NCBI RefSeq assembly: GCF_017357005.1
Contig: NZ_CP071589.1
Location: 2,232,001-2,296,000 of the forward strand
Direction: 5' to 3'
Length of the DNA: 64,000 nucleotides
From: Staphylococcus simiae
GTDB taxonomy: Bacteria > Bacillota > Bacilli > Staphylococcales > Staphylococcaceae
A program made the position numbers and the translations under genes. This document shows positions 8,763-17,224 of the stretch, piece by piece; the first letter of the stretch is position 1, and every line of letters starts with the position of its first letter. The notes under the pieces were generated by a model. It searched no databases, was not told the DNA's origin, and saw nothing but the letters and a program-made list of their open reading frames with translations.

Positions 8763-9319
8763 CAATGAACACTCCTTTTGACAAGTTTAATGTTCCATTT
8801 TAAATACTTAACTACAATGCTATACGTATATTTAAAGAAGATACTTGTTATAACTAATAACATTAAGCCACAGCCAAACATGAGACCTGCCATAAAGCCG
8901 TCAAATAGTAAAATACTATTAAATCCATCAATTATTCCTTTCACTATTAACATAACAGGGCCTAGCAAACCAGCAATTGTAAAAGTAACCAAAAATGCCA
9001 TAACACAAAGCAATAATATAAATGGAACTAAAATAACTACAAAATTAAGCAAGCTCAACCCCATTGTTGTAAAGATAGCTGACATAATATTATTAAATGA
9101 ATGCTGTGTATTAGCCTGATCTAATGTATTAAAAGCATTATGTTCCTTAGCAAGTTGCTTAGGATCACCAAGCTCTTTACAAATCTGTTGCTCACTTTTA
9201 CCATCTGTCAAACCACTATAAAAATGAGTCGTATATTCATTAATAATATCTTCTTTGTCATCATCCGACATATGTTTAAGGTTCTTTCGTAATACTTGTA
9301 AATATTGTTCTTTAGTCAT
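8762..9319 (-). CDS. DUF1700 family membrane protein
   Basis: The protein has an N-terminal cytoplasmic part resembling the DUF1700 fold (YLQVLRKNLKHMSDDDKEDIINEYTTHF, then ICKELGDPKQLAKE) and three to four hydrophobic helices. I use the ATG at 9319, which has a GAGGAG site and overlaps the padR stop by 8 bases, instead of the longer reading from 9337. DUF1700 proteins pair with PadR regulators and are thought to act as membrane-bound regulatory or sensory partners; this is family knowledge, not shown here. Overlapping stops and starts on both sides mean tight translational coupling. Confidence 0.85.
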   Translation of the reverse strand: MTKEQYLQVLRKNLKHMSDDDKEDIINEYTTHFYSGLTDGKSEQQICKELGDPKQLAKEHNAFNTLDQANTQHSFNNIMSAIFTTMGLSLLNFVVILVPFILLLCVMAFLVTFTIAGLLGPVMLIVKGIIDGFNSILLFDGFMAGLMFGCGLMLLVITSIFFKYTYSIVVKYLKWNIKLVKRSVH

Positions 9320-9635
9320 CTGTATCACTCTCCTCAATAAATTGATTCACTGTTGTTGCAAATATCTGCCACTCTTCTTTAAGGGATTGTAGTTTTTGTT
9401 GTCCGGTAGCTGTCAAAGTATAGTATTTTCTTGGTGGTCCTTCGGTTGACGCTTGAAAATACGTGGATAAATCTCCATTTTTAACAAGTCTCCTTAACAA
9501 AGGATAGACAGTACCTTCCGCTATTTCCATATATCTCGAAATATTTTGAACTAACGAATAACCATACTGATCGTCTTTGTTAATCACTAATAACACAATT
9601 AACTCTAGTGCCCCTTTTCTAAATTGAGCATTCAT
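9312..9635 (-). CDS. PadR family transcriptional regulator
   Basis: This 107-residue protein is a winged-helix regulator of the small PadR-2 type. It shows GALELIVLLVINKDDQYGYSLVQNI, the recognition-region EGTVYPLLRRLVKNGDLSTYF and the wing GPPRKYYTLTATGQQKL. It leads the operon with DUF1700 and DUF4097 genes. Its promoter contains two nearly identical 19-base dyads (9664-9682 and 9709-9727), one overlapping the -35 box, so it probably represses itself. The ribosome site is GAGGTGAGG. The inducing signal is unknown. Confidence 0.92.
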   Translation of the reverse strand: MNAQFRKGALELIVLLVINKDDQYGYSLVQNISRYMEIAEGTVYPLLRRLVKNGDLSTYFQASTEGPPRKYYTLTATGQQKLQSLKEEWQIFATTVNQFIEESDTDD

Positions 9636-9663
9636 CGCCTCACCTCGTTAATTAATCATTTAG

Positions 9664-9727
9664 TACTTTGTATTACACAGTACTGATTATCTTTAATATA
9701 ACACTTACTACTGTGTATTGCAAAGTA
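9664..9727 (-). promoter_or_regulatory. padR operon promoter with two PadR-type operators
   Basis: On the minus strand a -35 box TTGCAA (9723-9718) and a -10 box TATATT (9700-9695) are spaced by exactly 17 bases. Two 19-base sites of the form TACTGTGTAxTxCAAAGTA flank the -10 box. Site B at 9709-9727 covers the -35 box, and site A at 9664-9682 lies downstream in the opposite orientation. The two sites differ at two positions. This layout fits autorepression by a dimeric winged-helix protein. Confidence 0.8.
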
Positions 9728-9737
9728 GTAAGTGTTG

Positions 9738-9789
9738 ATGGGGTGTAATGACGAAATAAATTTTATATAAAATTTATTGCTGTCCCACT
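9738..9789. repeat. Fragment of the GAGAC/GGGAC repeat
   Basis: The segment GGGGTGTAATGACGAAATAA through TGTCCCACTCCC matches the right-hand third of the repeat at 6848-7006, including the ATAAATTTTATATAAAATTTAT dyad. Confidence 0.6.
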
Positions 9790-10006
9790 CCCAAACTAAT
9801 TTATTTCTACATTATTTTGATGTTCAAGTTATATAAATCAAATTTAAATATTAACGTTTTAATCACTATTGATCTTTTAATCTGTTTTAGTATTAATTGT
9901 CAAAGTAGAAATATTGCTTTGTCATATGTATAATGTTAAACATGGTTATTTATAACGCTTTCATAAAATGACTTTGGGGATTATATTATAACTAAGGGGG
10001 ATTACT

Positions 10007-11215
10007 ATGATAGAACTAGATGCAATTACAACATTATGTTTAGCTTGTTTGCTATATTTACTAGGCCAAACAATTGTTAATCATGTTTCTGTATTAAAGC
10101 GTATATGTATACCTGCACCTGTCATCGGTGGTTTGATTTTTGCGATTATTGTTGCAGTCTTAGATTCACTTAATATTGTGACGATTAAATTAAATGCATC
10201 CTTTATACAAGATTTCTTTATGCTAGCTTTCTTCACTACAATTGGTTTAGGAGCCTCATTAAAATTATTTAAACTGGGTGGCAAAGTTTTATTATTATAT
10301 TTTTTCTTTTGTGCCATCATGTCAGTTATTCAAAATATTGTAGGGGTATCACTAGCTAAACTATTACATATTAAACCATTACTTGGTTTGACTGCTGGAT
10401 CCATGTCAATGGAGGGTGGTCATGGTAATGCTGCTGCATACGGTAAGACCATTCAAGATTTAGGCATTGATTCTGCAGTTACTGCAGCATTAGCAGCAGC
10501 TACACTCGGCCTTGTCTTTGGTGGTTTGATCGGTGGACCTGTAGTCAAATACTTGATTAAACGCTATGATTTAAAACCACAACATCGTGATGATACATTT
10601 AAAGACTACAGCCAAGTAGAGTATAATCAACAGTTACATCATAAATACGATGGGACACAAGTATTTTTCATTCAATTTACCATTTTAGTATTTTGTATGG
10701 CTGTTGGAACATATTTTAGTAACTTATTTACAGAACATACTGGTATTAACGTCCCAATGTATGTAGGTTCACTATTTATTGCTGTTATCGTACGTAACGT
10801 CTCTGAAAGCTTTAATGTTAATATTGTTGATTTAAAAATGACTAACCAAATCGGCGACGTCTCTTTAGGTATATTTTTATCCATAGCATTAATGAGTATT
10901 AAACTCACTGAAATTTATGCCTTAGCTATACCTTTAGTCATCATTGTGCTTGTTCAAGTCGTTGTTATGATTTTATTTGCCATCTTCATACTATTTAAAG
11001 GCTTAGGAAAAGATTATGATGCTGCTGTAATGGTTGGTGGTTTTATAGGTCATGGACTAGGTGCCACACCTAATGCTATGGCTAATCTAGATGTTATTAC
11101 GAAGAAATACGGTAACTCACCGAAAGCATACCTCGTTGTACCCATCGTTGGAGCCTTTCTTATTGACCTTGTTGGCGTTGTAGTTATTATGGGCTTTATT
11201 CAATGGTTTAGTTAA
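10007..11215 (+). CDS. gltS: Sodium/glutamate symporter
   Basis: This 402-residue inner-membrane carrier belongs to the ESS family, which takes up glutamate with sodium ions. It has about ten to twelve hydrophobic helices. The two conserved Gly/Ala-rich pore loops are visible: MSMEGGHGNAAAYG near residue 135, and GGFIGHGLGATPNAMANL near residue 344. The start ATG has an AAGGGGG site. It is transcribed alone and ends at a strong two-way terminator. The window also holds gltT, an unrelated glutamate/dicarboxylate carrier, so the cell has at least two glutamate uptake routes. Confidence 0.95.
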   Translation: MIELDAITTLCLACLLYLLGQTIVNHVSVLKRICIPAPVIGGLIFAIIVAVLDSLNIVTIKLNASFIQDFFMLAFFTTIGLGASLKLFKLGGKVLLLYFFFCAIMSVIQNIVGVSLAKLLHIKPLLGLTAGSMSMEGGHGNAAAYGKTIQDLGIDSAVTAALAAATLGLVFGGLIGGPVVKYLIKRYDLKPQHRDDTFKDYSQVEYNQQLHHKYDGTQVFFIQFTILVFCMAVGTYFSNLFTEHTGINVPMYVGSLFIAVIVRNVSESFNVNIVDLKMTNQIGDVSLGIFLSIALMSIKLTEIYALAIPLVIIVLVQVVVMILFAIFILFKGLGKDYDAAVMVGGFIGHGLGATPNAMANLDVITKKYGNSPKAYLVVPIVGAFLIDLVGVVVIMGFIQWFS

Positions 11216-11241
11216 AGTCAAATTGAATAGGTATTTAACAT

Positions 11242-11299
11242 AACAAAGAACCGTTCTTATCGTGGCATTGCCATCATACGATAAGAACGGTTCTGTTAT
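11242..11299. terminator. Strong two-way terminator between gltS and fni
   Basis: A long stem pairs AACAAAGAACCGTTCTTATCG with CGATAAGAACGGTTCTGTT (one mismatch). It lies between convergent genes and directly abuts the stop codon of fni. Confidence 0.93.
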
Positions 11300-12349
11300 T
11301 TATCCACGATGAATATCTAATCCTCGTTGTTCAATCCAAGATATCAACTCTGGACTGAAGACCATTGGTTTATGTGTTAGTTCATCAATATTTTGTGCAT
11401 TTAGCATAGTCATAATTGCTTTGATATGTTCAATAAACGCTTCAACATATTCAACAGTATGCGCAATACCATTATTTTCTACTTGATTTAAAAATGGGCG
11501 AGACATACCAACAGCTTTAGCACCAAGTGCCAAGCTTTTGACTGCATCTAATGGTGTACGTAAACCACCACTAGCAAAGATATTGACACTCTTTTGATAT
11601 GCTGTAGTTTCAAGTAATGATTCAACAGTTGATTGTCCCCATGATGACAAGTAACTCATATCTTGTTGTGCACGTCGTGCGTTTTCAATATCAACAAAAT
11701 TAGTACCACCTTTGCCACTAACATCAACATAATTAACACCAATTTGATGTAAATCATTAACTAATTCTTTACTCATACCAAAGCCCACTTCTTTCACAAT
11801 AACAGGGACAGTCACACGACCAACAATTTCTGCAATATTATCTAACCACGTAGAAAATTCTCTATTTCCTTCTGGCATAACTAGTTCTTGAGGAGAGTTT
11901 ACATGAATTTGCAATGCTTGTGCTTCCAGTAACTCAACCGCTTCAAGCGCCTTATCGACTGGAACATCTGCACCCACATTACTGAAAATAATGCCATTGG
12001 GATTAGTTTGACGTGCAATCGTAAAAGTTTCAGCCATACGTGGATTTCTAAGTGCTGCATGTGTAGATCCCACTGCCATAGCTAATCCAGTTTCCCTAGC
12101 AACCACTGCTAACTTTTCATTAATATTTTTTGTCCACTCACTACCACCTGTCATTGCATTAATATAAACAGGATAGTCCATAGTTAAATCCGTTGTTGTT
12201 GAAGTTAAATCAACATCTGCAACATTGATTGAAGGAACAGAATGATGAACAAACCTTACTTTATCAAAGTCTGAAAGTGGTGCATCAGATTGTGACATAG
12301 CAATTTCCACATGTTCATTTTTACGTTGTTCTCTTTGTGTATCACTCAT
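11300..12349 (-). CDS. fni: Type 2 isopentenyl-diphosphate delta-isomerase
   Basis: This FMN-dependent enzyme interconverts isopentenyl and dimethylallyl diphosphate, closing the mevalonate pathway of Gram-positive cocci. The 349 residues show the family sequence [10 protein letters not shown] near the start, [15 protein letters not shown] near residue 63, [12 protein letters not shown], the glycine-rich [11 protein letters not shown] segment near residue 187, [14 protein letters not shown] and the FMN-phosphate region [31 protein letters not shown]. These are the hallmarks of the TIM-barrel type 2 enzyme. The gene ends at the terminator shared with gltS and lies 30 bases from the corA stop, so the two may share a transcript. 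Confidence 0.96.
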   Translation of the reverse strand: MSDTQREQRKNEHVEIAMSQSDAPLSDFDKVRFVHHSVPSINVADVDLTSTTTDLTMDYPVYINAMTGGSEWTKNINEKLAVVARETGLAMAVGSTHAALRNPRMAETFTIARQTNPNGIIFSNVGADVPVDKALEAVELLEAQALQIHVNSPQELVMPEGNREFSTWLDNIAEIVGRVTVPVIVKEVGFGMSKELVNDLHQIGVNYVDVSGKGGTNFVDIENARRAQQDMSYLSSWGQSTVESLLETTAYQKSVNIFASGGLRTPLDAVKSLALGAKAVGMSRPFLNQVENNGIAHTVEYVEAFIEHIKAIMTMLNAQNIDELTHKPMVFSPELISWIEQRGLDIHRG

Positions 12350-12379
12350 ATTAAGACCTACCTTTTGTAGTGTTATTAT

Positions 12380-13327
12380 TTAGAACCATTTTTTGCGTTT
12401 AAAATAAAGTACCAATAGCACAGTGATCATCAACATTAATGCTAAACATATGTAATAACCGTAATGCCACTTCAGTTCAGGCATATTATCAAAGTTCATA
12501 CCATAAATACCTGCTATAAAAGTCAATGGCGAGAAAATAACAGAAACTAAGGTTAAAACTTGCATAATATTATTCATTCTAAACGACGTATAGGATTCAT
12601 AGTTTTCCCTTATTTCATTCGTCATTTCTTGTGCCGTTCTAATAATATTTCGTTGTTTTATAAGGTGATCATCAATGTGTTGTATATATAAAGAATGTTT
12701 TTCATCCACGATTAAATCACCATTACGTTTCATCGTATCAATTAATTCTTGCATTGGAAAGAGTACACGTTTAACTTTTATTAAGTCTGAACGTAATTGG
12801 AATACATTATCCATAACCGTCTTATTGAAGCGGTCATCTACATGTCTATCTTCAAAATTATAGACTTTTTCCTCAATATTATAGACAAAGCTAAAGTATT
12901 TATCGACCATCATATCTAAGATTAGAATAACGACATCAGCACAATCAAGTTCTGGATCAAGTTTATGACTATAGATATTTACCACCTTGTCTAAAGACTG
13001 CATTGCATAATGATGATACGTCACTAAAGTATTCCCTTCGATAAAAATATTTAAGGCGATTGGGGAATAATCATTATTGATAATACTATGAAAAACAACA
13101 TATTGGTAATTATCATATGATTTATACTTTGCCCTAGGTATACCATTGATTGCATCATCAACTTCCAAATCATTAAAATTAAAATGTGATTTTAACCAAT
13201 GATTATCTTCTTCACTTGGTGCCTCAAAGTCATACCAAATAATTGTTGCGTCTTCCGGTACTTCTTGCGTTTGTGTCAATTCTTTAAATGGTGTCGTTGC
13301 AGTTTGATACCGTATTGTTATGCCCAT
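12380..13327 (-). CDS. CorA family divalent cation transporter
   Basis: This is a 315-residue magnesium or cobalt transporter of the CorA family. A large cytoplasmic alpha/beta and coiled-coil domain of about 250 residues is followed by two C-terminal helices. The signature YGMNF sits at the end of the first helix (FSPLTFIAGIYGMNFDNMPEL), and a basic KRKKWF closes the protein. It differs clearly from the second CorA-type gene at 45033. Transcription runs leftward toward fni. Which metal is carried is not visible. Confidence 0.9.
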   Translation of the reverse strand: MGITIRYQTATTPFKELTQTQEVPEDATIIWYDFEAPSEEDNHWLKSHFNFNDLEVDDAINGIPRAKYKSYDNYQYVVFHSIINNDYSPIALNIFIEGNTLVTYHHYAMQSLDKVVNIYSHKLDPELDCADVVILILDMMVDKYFSFVYNIEEKVYNFEDRHVDDRFNKTVMDNVFQLRSDLIKVKRVLFPMQELIDTMKRNGDLIVDEKHSLYIQHIDDHLIKQRNIIRTAQEMTNEIRENYESYTSFRMNNIMQVLTLVSVIFSPLTFIAGIYGMNFDNMPELKWHYGYYICLALMLMITVLLVLYFKRKKWF

Positions 13328-13427
13328 ACAGCCTTCCCCCTATCAAATATACCTTTATATTTTATCACGAAATTTATTACGTGTATGTCACTATTTAATT
13401 TAGTATGATATGTAAAAGGAGATGATG

Positions 13428-13910
13428 ATGATCAATCAACTTTATTCAACGACACGACAAGTATCAGAACATGACATAGATCATAACAACCATATGCATG
13501 ACGCATATTATAATATTATTTTTAGTGAAGTGATTAATGATTTTAATTATGCGCACGGATTATCTTTAGAGCAACGTGATTCACTACAATATACATTATT
13601 CACCTTAGAAGAACATACATCTTATTTATCTGAAGTATCATTAGATGAACATATTACAATCACACTTTATATTTATGACTATGACCATAAAAGATTGCAT
13701 CTATTTTTAACCATGTCGAAACAAGATGGGACATTAGCGGCAACTAATGAGGTAATGATGATGGGAATTAATCAACGAACGAGACGCTCTGATAAGTTTC
13801 CAACTTCTTATTTGACGCAAATAGAACAATATTTTCAGTCACAACCAACTATGTCATGGCCCAAACAATTAGGCCATCAAATAGGTATACCCAAAAAGGA
13901 GCAGTTCTAA
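13428..13910 (+). CDS. Hotdog-fold acyl-CoA thioesterase-like protein
   Basis: This 160-residue protein resembles the 4-hydroxybenzoyl-CoA thioesterase (YbgC-like) branch of the hotdog superfamily: VSEHDIDHNNHMHDAYYNIIFSEVINDF near the start, with the DxNxHxxxxxY pattern, and the EHTSYLSEVSLDEHITITLYI strand. Three ATGs stand in a row. I choose the third (13428), because the AAGGAG site at 13416-13421 is then 6 bases away, while the first ATG would touch it. The stop shares one base with the next gene, so the two are translationally coupled. The substrate is unknown. Confidence 0.75.
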   Translation: MINQLYSTTRQVSEHDIDHNNHMHDAYYNIIFSEVINDFNYAHGLSLEQRDSLQYTLFTLEEHTSYLSEVSLDEHITITLYIYDYDHKRLHLFLTMSKQDGTLAATNEVMMMGINQRTRRSDKFPTSYLTQIEQYFQSQPTMSWPKQLGHQIGIPKKEQF

Positions 13911-14317
13911 TGACAGAAGAATTACAACAACACTTACAAATTGAATTATTAGATTTATTTGATGATGTTAAATACGAATTATCAGAAATCAATGCAGCTA
14001 AAGATTTATTTATTAATGGTCCTGCCCATCAAATATTAAAACGTGGTACACATATGGCGTATATTCAAGGTCAGAAACAAGCTATAGATAATATTATGAC
14101 TTTATTAGAGTTGAAACTTGAAGATGACGAATTTTTACCGCGTTATGATACACTTCAACAAGCTATTACCAATGCTAATTACAAACAAACACATCAATTT
14201 GCTCAATTACAAGATATACCTCGCCAGTTTGATCAGTTTTTGACGGATCTTTATAATATTAAAGGTCAATATTTTATCATCACACATATTAATTCTATAA
14301 TCAGTGATCATGTTTAA
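13910..14317 (+). CDS. Conserved hypothetical protein, second gene of the thioesterase operon
   Basis: This is a 135-residue, acidic, largely helical cytoplasmic protein without membrane segments. I do not recognise a named family. The start is the ATG at 13910, whose A is the last base of the preceding TAA, with a GGAG site 6-10 bases before; the longer frame from 13856 lies inside the preceding gene. The spacing implies a functional link with the thioesterase. It ends at a long hairpin terminator. Confidence 0.75.
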   Translation: MTEELQQHLQIELLDLFDDVKYELSEINAAKDLFINGPAHQILKRGTHMAYIQGQKQAIDNIMTLLELKLEDDEFLPRYDTLQQAITNANYKQTHQFAQLQDIPRQFDQFLTDLYNIKGQYFIITHINSIISDHV

Positions 14318-14334
14318 TTAACCAAATTTAAAAT

Positions 14335-14384
14335 CCCCTGAGTTTGATAACGATACACTTCAAATCTATTATCAAACTCAAGGG
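14335..14384. terminator. Two-way terminator
   Basis: CCCCTGAGTTTGATAA pairs with TTATCAAACTCAAGGG across an 18-base loop. It lies between the convergent thioesterase operon and the esterase gene. Confidence 0.88.
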
Positions 14385-14392
14385 ATATAATA

Positions 14393-15313
14393 TTAATCTG
14401 ATTGTATTACAGATTCATCAATAGAATTAGCAATTTGTTTAATTACTTTATGTGATTCACGAATAGGATAAATCGGGAAATCATGTACCATTTTAGGATA
14501 ATCATAAAAATGTATTAATTGGTGTTGTTGTTCCATTAAATGCTCAAATAATTTCATATCTGGATGTGTCATTTCTCGACCACCACCGAACATGTATACA
14601 GGCGGTAAACCTTTCAACTCTCCATAAATAGGCGAAACTTTTTTATCAGTTAATGGTAAGCCATCAGCCCATTTTTTCATAATTTCATTAACACCAAATT
14701 GACTTAAAATAACATCTTTATCAATTAAATCGTCAGTAATTTCTTTATTGGATAATGTTGCATCTAAAATAGGACTAATCAAATATAATTTATTAGGAAC
14801 TTGTTGCCCTCGCTCAATTAACGATTGCACGAATGCTAATGCAAGTGACGCACCACTACCATCCCCCATAACAACAATATTTTCAGCACCTACTTCTGAT
14901 ACAAGTTGGTCATAAACTTGTTGAATAGCTTTATAAGTATCATCAATATGAAATTCAGGTGTCTTAGGATAGATAGGCATGACAACTTCATATAATGTAC
15001 TTAAAGCCACTTTATCTAATAAGCGCCAATGAAAAGGTGACGGTTGTAATGTATTAAATCCTCCATGAAGATATAATATTTTTTTATCTACTTGATGTCT
15101 AAAATTAAAACGAAATACTTTCATATCATCTAGTGATAACTTTTCAAGATTGGCTTTAACATTTAATGTAGAGGGTTGTTTATGCTTTTTTTGATTTTCA
15201 AGTTTACGTTTATTAAAAAAAGTTTCTACATCTTTATCATCTTTAAATTTGATGGATCTATTATGCAGTATGTATTTATTCACAACGTTACTCATGACTC
15301 TATTTCTAAACAA
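14393..15313 (-). CDS. Alpha/beta hydrolase, esterase/lipase-like
   Basis: This 306-residue protein has the hormone-sensitive-lipase type layout. An oxyanion loop LYLHGGFNTLQ lies near residue 97, and the nucleophile elbow GDGSGAS (Ser near residue 155) follows VVMGDGSGASLALAF. Asp and His candidates are seen in the late PPVYMFGGGREMTHPDM and MVHDFPIYPI segments. No signal peptide is visible, so it is cytoplasmic. The first residue of the elbow is followed by Asp (GDGSG instead of GDSAG), a common variant. Substrate and pathway are unknown. It is transcribed alone. Confidence 0.8.
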   Translation of the reverse strand: MFRNRVMSNVVNKYILHNRSIKFKDDKDVETFFNKRKLENQKKHKQPSTLNVKANLEKLSLDDMKVFRFNFRHQVDKKILYLHGGFNTLQPSPFHWRLLDKVALSTLYEVVMPIYPKTPEFHIDDTYKAIQQVYDQLVSEVGAENIVVMGDGSGASLALAFVQSLIERGQQVPNKLYLISPILDATLSNKEITDDLIDKDVILSQFGVNEIMKKWADGLPLTDKKVSPIYGELKGLPPVYMFGGGREMTHPDMKLFEHLMEQQHQLIHFYDYPKMVHDFPIYPIRESHKVIKQIANSIDESVIQSD

Positions 15314-15518
15314 TATACTAACCTACCTTTTCTATTTTTAATATCATCTTCATTAACCCCCTACATTCTCAACTTAAAAAAGTATATAATGTAGAAGATA
15401 TTCTCTTTATCTTAACTAAGATAAAGACTACATTTAACAGGTGATTTTTCATCATTATAACAGAGATAACATTATCTTGATAATTAATGAAAATAATCTG
15501 CATAGGAGGCACTATTTA

Positions 15519-16160
15519 ATGTCATATACAAATCAACCAAATGAACCTTATAATAACCAATATCAACAACAACCTATCGCTTATCGAGCTAATTACAAAC
15601 CTAAGAAAAAAAGATCATGGGTAAGTTTAATTATCCAAATTATCGTTCTTGTTTTAACTGCTATTGCTGGTTACAGTATGTGGAAACAACCCATTTTTAA
15701 TATTGTTTTTGCTAATAAACCAGTCAATTTCGATGGTCTAAAGCATTTTCAAGATACCACTACTAATATTGGTAATTTAAACATTAATCTTGGTAATGTT
15801 GGCGATTTACAACAATCACTTGATCGTTTAATTATGGTATTTAATGCATTCTTCATTTTATGTATCGTTAGTTTAATTATTACTATTTTAACAATCATCT
15901 TTAATCGTACGGTATTAAAAGTCTTGAATATATTTTCATTAGCAATAATGTTAGTCATTACTTTATATTTCAGTTATATTATTAAGACACTGGCTCAAAA
16001 AATTGCTGAATCCTTTAAACAATATTATATCAGTGTGTCACCACAGCAAGTGATTACAGAAGCTGATGCAATACACAACGGTATTATTTTACTAGGATGT
16101 AGTATTGCATTAATTGTCATCAGTTTATTCTTCCGTAACCGTAAATTAAAATTACAATAA
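15519..16160 (+). CDS. Hypothetical membrane protein with three or four helices
   Basis: This 213-residue protein starts with a Gln/Asn/Tyr-rich cytoplasmic segment (about 30 residues, NQPNEPYNNQYQQQP) and a basic KPKKKR patch. Hydrophobic helices follow near residues 35-55, 105-130, 135-155 and 185-205. The start ATG at 15519 is fixed by AGGAGGC 8 bases upstream; the longer frame from 15441 lacks a ribosome site. No family is recognised. It is a single gene followed by a small hairpin terminator and divergent from the esterase. Confidence 0.7.
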   Translation: MSYTNQPNEPYNNQYQQQPIAYRANYKPKKKRSWVSLIIQIIVLVLTAIAGYSMWKQPIFNIVFANKPVNFDGLKHFQDTTTNIGNLNINLGNVGDLQQSLDRLIMVFNAFFILCIVSLIITILTIIFNRTVLKVLNIFSLAIMLVITLYFSYIIKTLAQKIAESFKQYYISVSPQQVITEADAIHNGIILLGCSIALIVISLFFRNRKLKLQ

Positions 16161-16180
16161 TAACTTACTTCATCTATGCT

Positions 16181-16215
16181 AATACAGCTGTTGCAATGCA
16201 ATGGCTGTATTTTTA
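16181..16215 (+). terminator. Rho-independent terminator
   Basis: AATACAGC pairs with GCTGTATT, with an inner TTGCA/TGCAA pairing, followed by TTTTTA. Confidence 0.75.
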
Positions 16216-16224
16216 TTGTCAAAA

Positions 16225-16269
16225 TAATAAACTCCTAACATTGAAATTGGTAGATTCAACGTTAGGAGT
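16225..16269 (-). terminator. Terminator after the LPXTG protein gene
   Basis: ACTCCTAACATTGAA (16231-16245) pairs with TTCAACGTTAGGAGT (16255-16269) with one mismatch. Read leftward it runs into TTTATTATTTT. Confidence 0.85.
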
Positions 16270-16298
16270 AAATCGTGCATTAGAAAAATCATTTCATA

Positions 16299-16877
16299 TT
16301 ATTTAGTGTTTTTAGCAAATCGTTTAAATGTTAATAATGAACCTACAGCTAACAATACAGATGCAGCTAGTGTCATCCAAGTTGTAGTTGTTTGTTGTTC
16401 ACCAGTTTGTGGTAATTCTTGAACCGTTGATTGTACTGGTGATTGAGTAGTCGTTTGTGTAGCTAGTTGATTATTAACTGTTTGGTTATCTGTTTGTTGT
16501 GGTGCGACATTCGACTGTGCTGGCGATTGTTCATTGGCAAACTCATACTTACCATACTTATCAAATTGACGTTGGTCCATAGAAGCATACATTCCTGATG
16601 ACGATTCAACAGTACCATCTTTGTAAACTCTAGTACCACCAACACCTACACCTGATTTATTCACATAACTAATAAAATAATAATTTCCTTTATCCACTGG
16701 TTGATCGTAAGATATATATTCTGGTTGTGCACCATGGGCTCTTGATACTTCATTAGCAATATTAACAGCATTACCTGCATTTACGCCACTCTCTGCTGCA
16801 TGTGCTTGATGCCCTACTCCAGTAAATAACAATACCCCTGCTAAAGCCGTTGTTCCTAATACATTTCTCTTTTTCAT
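16299..16877 (-). CDS. Small LPXTG-anchored cell-wall protein
   Basis: This 192-residue secreted protein has a typical signal peptide (MKKRNVLGTTALAGVLLFTG, cleavage probably after AHA at residue 27). The globular part of roughly 80 residues contains NYYFISYVNKSGVGVGGTRVY. A Gln/Thr/Asn-rich spacer follows, and then the sorting signal LPQTGEQQ, a hydrophobic helix and RFAKNTK. Sortase A should link it to peptidoglycan. It lacks the YSIRK motif. At under 100 mature folded residues it is unusually small for a staphylococcal surface protein. The globular part may be related to the C-terminal domain of the lipoprotein at 36435 (both NAV-x-IA helix then a G-x-Y-x-F strand). No named homologue is recognised. 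It is transcribed alone. Confidence 0.85.
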   Translation of the reverse strand: MKKRNVLGTTALAGVLLFTGVGHQAHAAESGVNAGNAVNIANEVSRAHGAQPEYISYDQPVDKGNYYFISYVNKSGVGVGGTRVYKDGTVESSSGMYASMDQRQFDKYGKYEFANEQSPAQSNVAPQQTDNQTVNNQLATQTTTQSPVQSTVQELPQTGEQQTTTTWMTLAASVLLAVGSLLTFKRFAKNTK

Positions 16878-17224
16878 TTTAAAAGTCCCCTTTACATTTA
16901 ATAGCTTACAAGCTTAATTATAAATAGCCATCAGGACACTTATTGACCCTTTAAAAAGTATTTTGCAAAACTTATATTTTATCAATCATAATCAATCAAA
17001 CTTATTCACAAAGTGACTAATTATTAGTACAAATAAATGAATAGTAAATGCCTAGTTTTAACAGATTTAAGTTCTTTTGGTAGCAAAATTTCTCTGTCAG
17101 AAAACTAAAAAATAACGACAAAAAAAGCATCGATAACTGTTTAAGCTACCGACGCCTTAAAAATCATGCCCCCACAACACAATTTTTTGTCACACTTCAA
17201 TATGATTACTTATCTATTTTTGAA
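16878..17224. other. Intergenic region between the LPXTG gene and the exporter operon
   Basis: About 350 AT-rich bases hold the leftward promoter of the LPXTG gene. A weak imperfect hairpin at about 17123-17156 may terminate the exporter operon, which also reads leftward. No ORF is convincing. Confidence 0.35.
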
